A stretch of 35,001 bases of DNA from RGIG4708 sp045633845 (lineage in GTDB: Bacteria; Bacillota; Clostridia; UMGS1810). The stretch covers positions 1 to 35,001 of the forward strand of contig JAZQZC010000026.1 of the NCBI GenBank assembly GCA_045633845.1, given 5' to 3'. The translations under genes and the position numbers were made by a program. A model generated the notes under the pieces. It worked only from the letters and a program-made list of their open reading frames with translations. It searched no databases and was not told where the DNA came from. Positions 1-8,469 of this stretch are shown here, piece by piece. Each line of letters starts with the position of its first letter. Positions within the stretch are counted from its first letter, which is position 1.

Positions 1-4
1 GAGG

Positions 5-112
5 AATTTTAAAAGAGAGAATTTTTGGTTGCGTAAGGCAAAAACGCAGGTAATCCTTGATGGATTACCGAGTATTTTAACATAACGAAAGCGAAAATTC
101 ACCTTTTAAAAT
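5..112. repeat. Imperfect palindromic element over the activase 3' end
   Basis: The outer arms (about 5-25 and 94-112) are inverted copies of ATTTTAAAAG-GAATTTT with a 2-3 base internal mismatch. A perfect 8-bp stem GGTAATCC/GGATTACC with a TTGAT loop sits at the centre near 51-70, and the material between is partly self-complementary. The whole folds into one long hairpin. It covers the last dozen codons and the stop codon of the gene to its right. I see no second copy in this window, so mobility is inferred from shape alone. Confidence 0.6.
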
Positions 113-3073
113 CGAGGTTCGGATTACTCTCTTTCGGCTAAGTGCTGCAACCAGGCTCCTTAAGCGTATTTTAACTGCACCAAGGTTGTTTATTTCGTCA
201 ATTTTGAGCTGGGTGTATATTTTGCCGCTGCGCTCAAGTATTGCGCGAACCTCGTCGGAGGTTATTGCATCAATACCGCAGCCGAATGACACAAGCTGAA
301 CCAAATTGCAGTCATCATTTTCTGTTGCAAATTTTGCTGCATTGTACAGCCTTGCGTGGTATGTCCACTGATTGAGCACATCAACCCTTGCAGGCTCTGT
401 CATACCCTCAACTCCGTCCTCGCTTACCACCACAAAATCAAGTGATGCCGCAAGCTTGTCTATAAGGTGGCATATTTCGGGGTCTGCGTGGTAAGGTCTG
501 CCCGCCAGAATAAGTATTTTTTTGCCGTGCTTCCTTGCATATTCTATGGAGCGTTTGCCTTCGTCGGCAATATCCTGCATATGCTTTTGGTATGCATCAA
601 GCCCAAAATCAACAGCCTTTTTAACCGCAGATTTTGTAAATTTGTATCCTCTCTGTGCAAGCTCTTTTTTGAGCTCCAAAACAAGCTCATCTCTGTTGTT
701 TATGTTAAGATACGGCATAAACAGCTTGTTTTTGAGGTGCTTTATGTTTGCATCAAGCAGCTCGGAGTAATACGCAACAACAGGGCAGTTGTAATGGTTG
801 TCGCCCTTGTTTTCGTTAAAGTTGTATGTAAGGCAGGGGTAGAATATCATATCCGCACCGCCGTCTATGAGCTCCTCCACGTGGCCGTGCATAAGCTTTG
901 CAGGGTAGCACACTGTGTCGGACGGAATGGTGTGCTGACCCTTTATGTATATTTTTCGTGAAGAGGGCTTTGAAACAAGTACATCAAATCCAAGCTTTTC
1001 AAAAACGGCTTTCCACATTGGCGCAAGCTCATACATTCCAAGTGCCATAGGTATACCAACAACTGTCTTGCCCTTTGGCTGCTGCTCCTCGCAAAGCGCA
1101 GCAAGCTTTTTGCGCTTGTACTCAAACATATCGGGCAGCGGTTCGCCTGTCTGTATGACTCCTGAGCCTTTTTCGCACTTGTTACCCGACACAAATTTTG
1201 CGTTGTCGCCAAATGTGTTTATTGTAAGGTTACATTTGTTTTCGCAGCCGCCGCAGGTGATTGCCTTTACTGTGTGAACAAATTCACGCAGCTGCTGCGG
1301 TGATATCAGCGTGGATTGTTGTTTTTTGTTTGATTTTGCATAAAGTGCAGCACCCATTGCGCCCATAAGTCCTGCAATTTTAGGCCTTATAACATTGCGG
1401 CCGATTTCAAGCTCAAATGAGCGCAGTATTGCATCATTGAGAAAGGTGCCGCCCTGAACAACAATATTTTTGCCAAGCTCGTCGGCAGAGTTTACGCGAA
1501 GCACCTTGTAAATGGCATTTTTTACAACGCTCATAGAAAGTCCTGCCGAAATATCCGCCACCGAAGCGCCGTCTTTTTGCGCCTGCTTAACGGATGAATT
1601 CATAAACACTGTGCACCTTGAGCCAAGGTCAACAGGGTTTTGTGATTCAAGACCGAGAGCCGCAAATTCCGCAGCGTTGTACCCTGCAAGGTTTGCAAAC
1701 GTTTCGATAAAAGAGCCGCAGCCCGACGAGCAGGCTTCGTTGAGCAAAATGCTGTCGATGCAGTTGTTGCGGATTTTAAAGCACTTCATATCCTGACCGC
1801 CGATGTCCATAATAAAATCAACATCGGGGTTAAAATGACGTGCCGCAATAAAATGTGCCATTGTTTCTACCAAGCCAAAGTCCACGCCGAATGCGTGTAT
1901 AATAAGCTCTTCGCCGTAGCCCGTAACTGCCGATGACACAATTTTTACTCTGCTGCCGCATATATCATACAAATACTCAAGCTGAGCTTTTATAATCTGT
2001 GTAGGGTTGCCCTTGTTGGAATCGTAGTATTTGTAAATTATCTGATTGTCGTCGCCAAGCAATATAATTTTGGTAGTGGTGCTGCCGCAGTCGATACCAA
2101 GATATGCATTGCCTGAGTATTGTTCTATATCAACCTCGGGCACATCGGCACTGCTGTGTCTGGCTACAAATTCGTCATACTGCTCTCTGCTTTCAAAAAG
2201 GGGGTTTGACATAGCAGTCGAACCACTTGATGCAACAGAGCCCGAAATAAGAGAATAAAGCTCATCGTATGTATACTGTGCCCCTTTGTTTGACGCATAA
2301 AGTGCTGCGCCGAGAGCAACGCTTATAAGACCGAATTCGGGAAATACCGCATCGTTTTCGGTAAGCCCCAGCGTTTTTACAAATCTTTGTCTTAGGCCCT
2401 TGCAATAGTACAGAGGCCCTCCCAAAAACATTACCTTGCCCTTTATGTCGTAGCCCTGCACCAGACCCGAAATTGTCTGATTGACAACTGCCTGATATAT
2501 ACTTGCAGCAATATCCTCTTTTTTGGCACCCTGATTAATAAGGGGCTGAATATCTGTTTTTGCAAAAACGCCGCAGCGTGATGCAATTGGGTAAATTCGT
2601 GTATGGTTAAGGCTGAGCTCGTCAAGCTCATCGGTGGTAACATCAAGCAGTGTTGCCATCTGGTCTATAAATGCACCTGTACCGCCGGCGCAGGTGCCAT
2701 TCATACGCTCGTCGGTAACGCCCGTAAAAAATATTACCTTGGCATCCTCACCGCCAAGCTCTATTACCACACCTGTATCGGGCGCAAGGGTACGCACTGT
2801 CTCACCCGTTGCAAGCACCTCCTGAATAAAGGGCAGATTTGCATCGGTTGCCATACCATAGCCTGCCGAGCCTGAAATTGCAAATTTAAAAGGCTCATTG
2901 CCCACAATATCCTTAACATTTTTGAGCAGCTCGCAGGTGGTCTCACGCACCTTTGACTGATGGCGAACATAACATTCATATTGAATTTTATTGTCTTTTA
3001 CAAACACAAGCTTAACTGTTGTGGAGCCAACGTCTACACCCAATGTGCAAGTATTAACGTTAAGATTTAACAT
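77..3073 (-). CDS. 2-hydroxyacyl-CoA dehydratase activase-like protein (two ASKHA ATPase domains plus DUF2229)
   Basis: 998 aa. Two BadF/BadG/BcrA/BcrD-type ATPase domains are visible, at about residues 9-262 (DVGSTT; ELGGED; Cys128 in TCAGGTG and Cys167 in SRCGVF) and 323-582 (DCGSTTTK; DIGGQD; Cys448/Cys452 and Cys487). In this family such cysteines hold a bridging 4Fe-4S cluster, and ATP hydrolysis drives an electron into a radical dehydratase. A further Cys cluster (607, 610, 614, 633) leads into a DUF2229 region. Many clostridial relatives are about 1400 aa and continue into a roughly 400-residue dehydratase-like region; this one stops soon after the RIRLRSL-type segment. Its last residues, from about SILKGEF onward, are encoded by the palindromic element at 5-112, so the tail may be secondary. 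No dehydratase partner lies in the window and the substrate is unknown. The ATG at 3073 follows a GGTGAT site. Confidence 0.85.
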   Translation of the reverse strand: MLNLNVNTCTLGVDVGSTTVKLVFVKDNKIQYECYVRHQSKVRETTCELLKNVKDIVGNEPFKFAISGSAGYGMATDANLPFIQEVLATGETVRTLAPDTGVVIELGGEDAKVIFFTGVTDERMNGTCAGGTGAFIDQMATLLDVTTDELDELSLNHTRIYPIASRCGVFAKTDIQPLINQGAKKEDIAASIYQAVVNQTISGLVQGYDIKGKVMFLGGPLYYCKGLRQRFVKTLGLTENDAVFPEFGLISVALGAALYASNKGAQYTYDELYSLISGSVASSGSTAMSNPLFESREQYDEFVARHSSADVPEVDIEQYSGNAYLGIDCGSTTTKIILLGDDNQIIYKYYDSNKGNPTQIIKAQLEYLYDICGSRVKIVSSAVTGYGEELIIHAFGVDFGLVETMAHFIAARHFNPDVDFIMDIGGQDMKCFKIRNNCIDSILLNEACSSGCGSFIETFANLAGYNAAEFAALGLESQNPVDLGSRCTVFMNSSVKQAQKDGASVADISAGLSMSVVKNAIYKVLRVNSADELGKNIVVQGGTFLNDAILRSFELEIGRNVIRPKIAGLMGAMGAALYAKSNKKQQSTLISPQQLREFVHTVKAITCGGCENKCNLTINTFGDNAKFVSGNKCEKGSGVIQTGEPLPDMFEYKRKKLAALCEEQQPKGKTVVGIPMALGMYELAPMWKAVFEKLGFDVLVSKPSSRKIYIKGQHTIPSDTVCYPAKLMHGHVEELIDGGADMIFYPCLTYNFNENKGDNHYNCPVVAYYSELLDANIKHLKNKLFMPYLNINNRDELVLELKKELAQRGYKFTKSAVKKAVDFGLDAYQKHMQDIADEGKRSIEYARKHGKKILILAGRPYHADPEICHLIDKLAASLDFVVVSEDGVEGMTEPARVDVLNQWTYHARLYNAAKFATENDDCNLVQLVSFGCGIDAITSDEVRAILERSGKIYTQLKIDEINNLGAVKIRLRSLVAALSRKRVIRTSILKGEFSLSLC

Positions 3074-3109
3074 TTAATCACCATACCATTTTTGATTATA
3101 TAATATTAT

Positions 3110-3138
3110 ATTTTAGCACATTTTACGACAAACTTCAA
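3110..3138 (-). promoter_or_regulatory. Probable promoter of the activase gene
   Basis: On the minus strand, TTGAAG (3133-3138) and TAAAAT (3110-3115) are separated by 17 bp. The next bases downstream also contain a TATAAT. It lies 37 bp from the start codon and is divergent to the lipoprotein promoter. Confidence 0.5.
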
Positions 3139-3175
3139 TTAAGCCAATCTTAAATGTTTGTAAAATTATTTACAA

Positions 3176-3204
3176 TTGATTTTTAAATTATTATATGATA
3201 TACT
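3176..3204 (+). promoter_or_regulatory. Probable promoter of the lipoprotein gene
   Basis: TTGATT (3176-3181), a 17-bp spacer, then TATACT (3199-3204), in AT-rich DNA between divergent genes. It leaves a leader of about 80 nt before the AAGGAG at 3281. Confidence 0.55.
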
Positions 3205-3293
3205 ACATATATATTTAGTGTGACAGGATTCGAACTCTCAATGCCTGACATCTGAAATTTTTGAAATCTTTCAGCTAATCAAGGAGCATACTT

Positions 3294-4058
3294 ATGAAAA
3301 ACATTATATTTACTATATGTGCAGTAACACTTTGCTTTGCTTTGTGCGCCTGCGGCGGTGACAATACCTTTTCGTACAACCAAACACCCTCGGTTACATA
3401 TGCCGAAAACTTGTACAATGACGGCAACTATACACAATTTAAGGAATTTTGCGACACTATGTCAGGCAACAACGATGACAAAGAGGAGCGCGACAACTTT
3501 TTTAATTATGTCCTTATAAAAGCCGCAACTGTTGACAGCGAAGAAACAAAAGACGAATACGAGGGGATGCTTGATATAATATCGGCGTGCCTTGAGCTGC
3601 CGCTCACACAGGATTATGTGGTAAACGGACTCAAAGCAGTGTACAACAGCATTGATACAAAGCTTACTGAGCAGTCAAAGGAATATCTGCTGGGTGTGTG
3701 GGAAAGAGCAGACTCTACAACGCTCAGCGGCGCAAAAATTGAAGTGTATTACAATGATGACGGCTTGCTCGAGAGCAAGTTTATCGGTTTGCCCGATGCA
3801 GCAACAACAAACTTTAAAATTAACGACATAAAATGGAAAAATTTGCAGTTTGCAAATTACAAATGCTTTTATTTGTCGGATATGGCAAACTCCGAAATCA
3901 ATGCAGAAACTTTCTACAAAAACAGTGACAAAACAATTTCGTCATACAGAGGTGCAACTGCAAATATCAATTTTGAACAAAATATTATTTCCATAAAATA
4001 CGATTCACCCGACAGTGTGAGTACAGGTGGATATCAGACGTGGAAAAAGGCAGAATAA
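3294..4058 (+). CDS. Lipoprotein of unknown function
   Basis: 254 aa with a clear lipoprotein signal: basic MKN start, hydrophobic stretch, and an LCAC lipobox with the acceptor at Cys20. AAGGAG sits 7 bases before the ATG. The mature part is acidic and mostly helical to about residue 140 (many Asp/Glu, an EETKDEYEG segment). It is followed by a beta-rich C-terminal portion (SGAKIEVYYNDDG, FIGLPD, a closing GGYQTWKKAE) that resembles the small barrel modules of other clostridial cell-surface lipoproteins, but I do not recognise a family. It is transcribed alone, divergently from the activase, and its stop lies 4 bases before a REP-like unit. Expected location: outer face of the membrane. No function is assigned. 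Confidence 0.75.
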   Translation: MKNIIFTICAVTLCFALCACGGDNTFSYNQTPSVTYAENLYNDGNYTQFKEFCDTMSGNNDDKEERDNFFNYVLIKAATVDSEETKDEYEGMLDIISACLELPLTQDYVVNGLKAVYNSIDTKLTEQSKEYLLGVWERADSTTLSGAKIEVYYNDDGLLESKFIGLPDAATTNFKINDIKWKNLQFANYKCFYLSDMANSEINAETFYKNSDKTISSYRGATANINFEQNIISIKYDSPDSVSTGGYQTWKKAE

Positions 4059-4062
4059 AAGT

Positions 4063-4271
4063 GACAGATGGGGATGTTCGCATGACAACGGGGACATTCC
4101 TTGTCAAAGGTGTGTCCTCGCTTGTTGTGCGAATGACAAAAACCTAACAGTTGACAGATGGGGGACGCACCTTTTTGCAAAGGAACATCCCCCACTGTCA
4201 CTTTTAAGAAGTTACAACGCATATGACAAAAGAGGACGCACCTTTTTACAAAGGAACATCCCCTTTTGTCA
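4063..4271. repeat. REP-like cluster A (three units)
   Basis: Three hairpins lie between convergent genes: 4077-4133 (plus orientation; TTCGCA/TGCGAA outer arms), 4152-4200 (minus; TGACAG arms) and 4224-4271 (minus; TGACAAAA arms). Each has the family core GGGGA, a 4-base irregular segment ending TT, a short apical stem, TGYG, TCCCC. A left half-unit at 4063-4076 has no partner. The cluster fills the whole gap: 4 bases after the lipoprotein stop and 4 bases after the amidase stop. Confidence 0.85.
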
Positions 4272-4275
4272 TATT

Positions 4276-5754
4276 TTATTTATTCATATACTCAAGTGTT
4301 TGTTTAATTCCCTCTGCTACCGATTTTGCTATATTATCAAGCTTTTTTGTATCGGTAAGCACTGCGCGGTCTGCCTCGTTGGTTATAAAGCCGCACTCTA
4401 TAAGCACAGCGGGCATTTTGGTATATTTGAGCACCGCAAGGTTTGGTCTTGACGAAAGCCCGCGGTTTGTAAGCCCTGTTGCCCTAACAAGAGGGTCAAG
4501 TATTTTTTTTGCAAATTCCATACTTGTTATGCCGTACGCTCCGCTACTGTTTGGCGTGTAGCACACTTCGGTTCCATTTGCCTTGGGGCTTACAGATGAA
4601 TTGTTGTGCACGCTCAAAAACAGGCTTGCGTTTATATTGTTTGCAAGGTTTGCTCTTGCAAGCAGATTTTCGGTATTTGTGCCCTCAAAGGTATCATCGT
4701 CACGGGTCATTACAACCTTTATTCCGTCAGCTACAAGATAATCACGGATTTTTTGGGCTATATACAGATTAAGGTCTTTCTCCTGAATGAGGGTGTCGCC
4801 GTTATCGTCCAGAAGCACATTGCCCTCATCGTCCTTGCCGAGAGCGCCCACATCCTTGCCGCCGTGACCTGCGTCAATTACAACAATGTTGGTAAGCTCA
4901 ACCTTTTGAACAGGTGTTTCGGGCTGCTCTGTCTGTGTGTCGTCATCAGGGAGAGTGGGAACTTCGGGCTCTGTTGGCGGCACAGCCTCATCCTCGGGCT
5001 GATACTGGCTGCCGCTATTGCCCACTGTTACAACCAATGCAGTTGTGCCCTCGCCGCTCAGCTTGTACGGCTGCTCATCGGGGCACTGTATAACAATTCT
5101 TGTATATTCATCGTGAAGTGCCCAGCGCACCTGGCTTATATAGCCGTCGTCAAGGCTTTCCTTGTTGTCCGAGGACGAAAGCTGAGCTCCCTCAAAATCA
5201 ATTACAATTCGAAATGGCTCGCTAAGTGTCATAACCTTTGGCTCTACACCCTTGCTGAGTGCTATAAGTACCTGTGTATTGCTTGTGTTTTGCTTGGTTG
5301 ATACCGAGAGTACTTCGTACAGGTTGTCCTCTACAGGTGAATTGATGGTTACTTTTTTGGTAACCCCATCCCACAATACTGTGTAGCCAAGCTTTTCGGA
5401 CACAAAGCGGATTGGTATCATAGTTCTGTCCTGCACAATCATTGGTGCGCAATCCATTTTGAACTGCTCATTGTTAACTGTTGCAATGTCACTGCCTATT
5501 TTGAATACTAATATTGTATCACCTGCTGTAATTACAACCTGCCTTGAATTTTCGAGCCACGACACCTCGCCGCCAAGATGCTCAAAAACAACTCTTGCAG
5601 GTACCATTGTGCGGTCGTTTACTATCATTGGTGCAATTTCTGTTTTGACTTCGTTTCCGTTGACAAACAGCTTTATGCCGAAATTTGCGTATACACTTAC
5701 AGAGGACAACAGAATTGTGATTATTAAAGTAAAAATAACAGCTGTCTTTTTCAT
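4276..5754 (-). CDS. N-acetylmuramoyl-L-alanine amidase with copper-amine-oxidase-type stalk and AMIN domain
   Basis: 492 aa, exported zinc hydrolase that cleaves the muramoyl-alanine amide bond of peptidoglycan. Order: signal peptide (1-23), two stalk repeats of the copper amine oxidase N-terminal type (about 25-137; paired APMIVNDRTMVPAR / APMIVQDRTMIPIR), an AMIN domain (about 143-245) that in relatives targets the enzyme to cell wall, an acidic Pro-rich linker (253-282), and an Amidase_3 catalytic domain (288-490). Zinc ligands are His297 (DAGHGG), Glu325 and His383 (SVHNNS); the catalytic Glu453 is in LIECGF. An upstream in-frame ATG exists at 5829, but the one at 5754 has a GGAGG site 7-8 bases before it and begins the signal peptide. 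It is monocistronic, between two REP clusters. Confidence 0.93.
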   Translation of the reverse strand: MKKTAVIFTLIITILLSSVSVYANFGIKLFVNGNEVKTEIAPMIVNDRTMVPARVVFEHLGGEVSWLENSRQVVITAGDTILVFKIGSDIATVNNEQFKMDCAPMIVQDRTMIPIRFVSEKLGYTVLWDGVTKKVTINSPVEDNLYEVLSVSTKQNTSNTQVLIALSKGVEPKVMTLSEPFRIVIDFEGAQLSSSDNKESLDDGYISQVRWALHDEYTRIVIQCPDEQPYKLSGEGTTALVVTVGNSGSQYQPEDEAVPPTEPEVPTLPDDDTQTEQPETPVQKVELTNIVVIDAGHGGKDVGALGKDDEGNVLLDDNGDTLIQEKDLNLYIAQKIRDYLVADGIKVVMTRDDDTFEGTNTENLLARANLANNINASLFLSVHNNSSVSPKANGTEVCYTPNSSGAYGITSMEFAKKILDPLVRATGLTNRGLSSRPNLAVLKYTKMPAVLIECGFITNEADRAVLTDTKKLDNIAKSVAEGIKQTLEYMNK

Positions 5755-5813
5755 TGGTTTTCCTCCATGGGGCATTTGCCCTTTTTGTTGCATATAACAT
5801 TTGATGTAACACA

Positions 5814-5866
5814 AAAAGATATAGTACAACGATATTCATTATACTATATCTTTTATCAATTATAAA
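5814..5866 (-). promoter_or_regulatory. 13-bp palindrome over a possible amidase promoter
   Basis: Perfect arms AAAAGATATAGTA (5814-5826) and TACTATATCTTTT (5842-5854) flank a 15-bp centre. On the minus strand a TATAAT (5838-5843) overlaps the palindrome, with a weak TTTATA 17 bp upstream (5861-5866). It may be an operator over the promoter or a leader hairpin followed by T residues. A second small palindrome, GGGC-AAAT-GCCC, lies just before the ribosome site. Confidence 0.4.
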
Positions 5867-5947
5867 TTAATGCAACAAAATTGTAATAAAATATTAATAA
5901 ATCGACATTTTGTACCTAGTGAAAACGGAGAAGTTTTTCACACAGAG

Positions 5948-6032
5948 GACAAATGGGGATGTTCGCACAACAAGCGGGGACACACCTCTTGCGAGGAATG
6001 TCCCCGTTGTAATGCGAACATCCCCATTTGTC
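5948..6032. repeat. REP-like unit B (nested)
   Basis: An 85-bp nearly perfect palindrome. An outer shell GACAAATGGGGATGTTCGCA pairs with its complement at 6013-6032. Inside it sits a complete second unit (CAAGCGGGGACACACC ... GGAATGTCCCCGTTGT) in minus orientation. The outer shell has its own GGGGATGTT half-core but no apex, as though the inner unit had entered its loop. It lies 32 bp beyond the ruvB stop. Confidence 0.85.
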
Positions 6033-6064
6033 ACAAACTATATCCCCACTGGGTATTTTGTCAT

Positions 6065-7069
6065 TTATTCACCATAGGGAATACCAAAATGGTCATATGC
6101 ATTTTTGGTGACAACTCGTCCGCGGGGAGTTCGGTTGATAAAGCCAAGCTGCAGCAAATACGGCTCGTACACATCCTCTATTGTAACCGCATCCTCACCT
6201 GTGGTTGCAGCCAAGGTGTCAAGCCCCACAGGTCCGCCGCCAAAGCCTTTTATCATAGTGGTTATAACATTGCGGTCTACACTGTCAAGACCTATTTTGT
6301 CTATTTCAAGCCGTGTAAGGGCTTTGTCGGCAATTTCCTTTGTGATTTTGCCGTCACCCCAAACTGACGCAAAATCGCGCACACGCTTTAAAAGTCTGTT
6401 TGCAATACGAGGCGTGCCGCGGCTTCGTGATGCAATTTCCATTGCGCCTTTGGCATCTATCTCTGTGCCGAGAATACCTGCACTGCGCTTTACAATGCTT
6501 GCAAGCTCCTCGGGAGTGTAAAGCTCAAGCCTCGAAATTACCCCAAAGCGGTCACGCAAGGGGCTTGTCATAGAGCCTGCCTTTGTGGTTGCGCCAATCA
6601 GAGTAAAATGCGGCACATCAAGGCGGATTGAACGTGCACTGGGGCCTTTGCCTATAATAATATCAAGGGCAAAATCCTCCATTGCAGGGTAAAGCACCTC
6701 CTCTACACTGCGGCTTAAGCGGTGTATTTCATCTATAAACAAAACATCGTGCTCATTGAGGTTGGTAAGTATTGCTGCAAGGTCACCCGGCTTTTCGATA
6801 GCGGGCCCCGAGGTCACACGTATTGCAACACCAAGCTCGTTTGCAATAATATTTGCAAGAGTGGTTTTGCCAAGCCCGGGAGGGCCATACAAAAGCACGT
6901 GGTCGAGAGCTTCTTTTCTACTAACTGCCGCTTCTATATATATTTGCAGATTATCTTTGATTTTTGACTGACCTACATATTCACTTAGACTTTTTGGGCG
7001 AAGTCCGGGCTCAGACTCAAAATCCTCTCCCATTACCTCGCTTGTGATAATTCTCTCTTCGTAATCCAT
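6065..7069 (-). CDS. ruvB: Holliday junction branch migration ATPase RuvB
   Basis: 334 aa, the usual length. AAA+ motor of the RuvAB complex that drives branch migration of four-way junctions in recombinational repair. Walker A GPPGLGKTT at 62-70, Walker B with DEIH at 113-116, sensor region LIGATTKAG, arginine finger context PLRDRFG, and a C-terminal winged-helix domain ending near TPRGRVVTKNAYDHFG. Third gene of ruvC-ruvA-ruvB, 29 bp after ruvA. Followed by REP unit B rather than by an obvious T-tailed terminator. Confidence 0.97.
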   Translation of the reverse strand: MDYEERIITSEVMGEDFESEPGLRPKSLSEYVGQSKIKDNLQIYIEAAVSRKEALDHVLLYGPPGLGKTTLANIIANELGVAIRVTSGPAIEKPGDLAAILTNLNEHDVLFIDEIHRLSRSVEEVLYPAMEDFALDIIIGKGPSARSIRLDVPHFTLIGATTKAGSMTSPLRDRFGVISRLELYTPEELASIVKRSAGILGTEIDAKGAMEIASRSRGTPRIANRLLKRVRDFASVWGDGKITKEIADKALTRLEIDKIGLDSVDRNVITTMIKGFGGGPVGLDTLAATTGEDAVTIEDVYEPYLLQLGFINRTPRGRVVTKNAYDHFGIPYGE

Positions 7070-7098
7070 AACGATTATCCTTCCAATAAAACAAAGTA

Positions 7099-7701
7099 TT
7101 ACATTAATGCTTTAAGAGCTTTTTTAATTATATCTTCAACACTGTCGTCGGCAGATACACCTTTTACTGCCTTTTGCGCTTCTACAGCAGAATAGCCCAG
7201 TGCCACAAGTGCGCTTACCGCCTCGGACACTGCGTTGCCCGATTCAACAGGAACACTGCCTGAGAATGCATCGGTATCCTTTGACACAAAAGCTTCGTTT
7301 TTAATTTTGTCTTTAAGCTCAAGACAAATACGCTGCGCAGTTTTTGCGCCTATGCCTGCCGCCTGCTTTATTGTGGCAACATCATCGGTCACAATGGAAA
7401 GGGCAAGCTTTTCGCTTGTGGCAACCGAAAGTATGCTGACTGCGCCTTTTGCGCCCACGCCGTTAACCGAAATAAGCATCAAAAACAGCTCCAGCTCCTC
7501 TCTTGTGGAAAAGCCGTACAAATCCATAATACCTTCTTTAATGTACATATATGTATGCAGTGTCGCCACGTCACCGATTTTACAGTTGGTGTCTGCTATT
7601 GTGCACTGGGATGTATAAAGCTTAAAGCCTATGCCGTTTACATCTAAAACTATAACACCGTTGCCCTTTTCGGCAACTGTACCTTTGATATAACTGAACA
7701 A
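7099..7701 (-). CDS. ruvA: Holliday junction DNA-binding protein RuvA
   Basis: 200 aa. It binds the four-way junction as a tetramer and loads RuvB rings. Visible parts: N-terminal OB fold (MFSYIKGTVAEKGNGVIVLDVNGIGF), helix-hairpin-helix region (LISVNGVGAKGA and AAGIGAKTAQRI), a Ser/Asp-rich flexible linker near 142-160, and the C-terminal RuvB-contacting domain (SEAVSALVALGYSAVEAQKAV). It begins 5 bp after ruvC, so translation is probably coupled. Confidence 0.96.
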   Translation of the reverse strand: MFSYIKGTVAEKGNGVIVLDVNGIGFKLYTSQCTIADTNCKIGDVATLHTYMYIKEGIMDLYGFSTREELELFLMLISVNGVGAKGAVSILSVATSEKLALSIVTDDVATIKQAAGIGAKTAQRICLELKDKIKNEAFVSKDTDAFSGSVPVESGNAVSEAVSALVALGYSAVEAQKAVKGVSADDSVEDIIKKALKALM

Positions 7702-7706
7702 TTTTG

Positions 7707-8210
7707 CTATCTCCTTTCAAGAATTTGCCGTGCCACATTGGGGTTGTACGAATGTCCGTGACATATGGCAAGAGCCAATGCGTCCGCAACGTCATCTGGC
7801 TTTGGCACTGCGCTTAAGCCCAGCATAGCCTTTACCATTTGCTGAACCTGATTTTTTTCGGCTCTGCCGTAGCCCACTATTGCCTGCTTTACCTGCAGAG
7901 GCGTGTACTCAAAAATGGGAACTCCAGCATTTACCGCCGCAAGAAGTATAACTCCCCTTGCCTGACCTACCGCGATTGCCGTTTTTGCATTGTTGTTAAA
8001 AAACAACTCCTCAATACTCATAAAGTCGGGCTTGTATTCGTTTATAAGCTGTGTTACTCCGTCGTAAATTACTTTTAAGCGGAGCTCAAAGGGCATATTT
8101 GCCTCGGTGGTTACGGCGCGGTAATCTATGGGGCGGAACTTGTTGCCCTTATATTCTACCACTCCTGTGCCGACTATTGCATAGCCGGGGTCAATTCCTA
8201 AAATTATCAT
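7707..8210 (-). CDS. ruvC: Holliday junction resolvase RuvC
   Basis: 167 aa RNase H-fold endonuclease that cuts Holliday junctions symmetrically. The acidic catalytic set is visible: Asp7 (LGIDPG), the Glu of SIEELFF, and the Asp pair of KPDDVADALA near the C-terminus. First gene of the ruvCAB unit. AAAGGTGA sits just before its ATG. Its upstream region is shared with argG, and the leftmost ArgR-like box (8243-8260) starts only 33 bp from this start codon. Whether that affects ruv expression is unknown. Confidence 0.96.
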   Translation of the reverse strand: MIILGIDPGYAIVGTGVVEYKGNKFRPIDYRAVTTEANMPFELRLKVIYDGVTQLINEYKPDFMSIEELFFNNNAKTAIAVGQARGVILLAAVNAGVPIFEYTPLQVKQAIVGYGRAEKNQVQQMVKAMLGLSAVPKPDDVADALALAICHGHSYNPNVARQILERR

Positions 8211-8242
8211 TTATTCACCTTTTGTGTATATATTCATATTTT

Positions 8243-8344
8243 TGTGCATAAATATACGCATTTTATTAGTTTTTGTGTATTTATTATGCATAATTATACA
8301 TAATAAATGTTGTTTTATTAAAAATTTATGCATTTTTTATCTTG
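8243..8344 (+). promoter_or_regulatory. Three phased ArgR-like boxes upstream of argG
   Basis: Against the classical 18-bp ARG box WNTGAATWWWWATTCANW, 8285-8302 matches 16/18, 8243-8260 matches 15/18, and 8327-8344 matches 13/18 (good left half only). The three begin exactly 42 bp apart, four helical turns. The two full boxes share the same departures from consensus (TGCAT on the left, ATAC on the right), which suggests a lineage-specific variant. The third overlaps the argG -35. Probable arginine-responsive repression by ArgR; no argR gene is in the window. Confidence 0.6.
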
Positions 8345-8370
8345 ATTTTTTTGTTTGTATGGAATATAAT
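8342..8370 (+). promoter_or_regulatory. argG promoter
   Basis: TTGATT (8342-8347), a 17-bp spacer, TATAAT (8365-8370). The third ArgR-like half-box overlaps its -35, consistent with repression by occlusion. The leader is about 90 nt. Confidence 0.75.
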
Positions 8371-8469
8371 ATTCACATAATCAATTAGTGCGACATATTT
8401 GTGCCACACTACGAGGAAATTTTAGTTTCCACTTATTATATAATAAAACATTTTTGGAGGAAAATCAAT

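Noticed and set aside
3221..3290. tRNA-like stretch on the minus strand (GAGTTCGAATCC-type T loop)
   Set aside because: The T stem does not pair and no acceptor, D or anticodon stems can be drawn; probably chance or a remnant too decayed to call.
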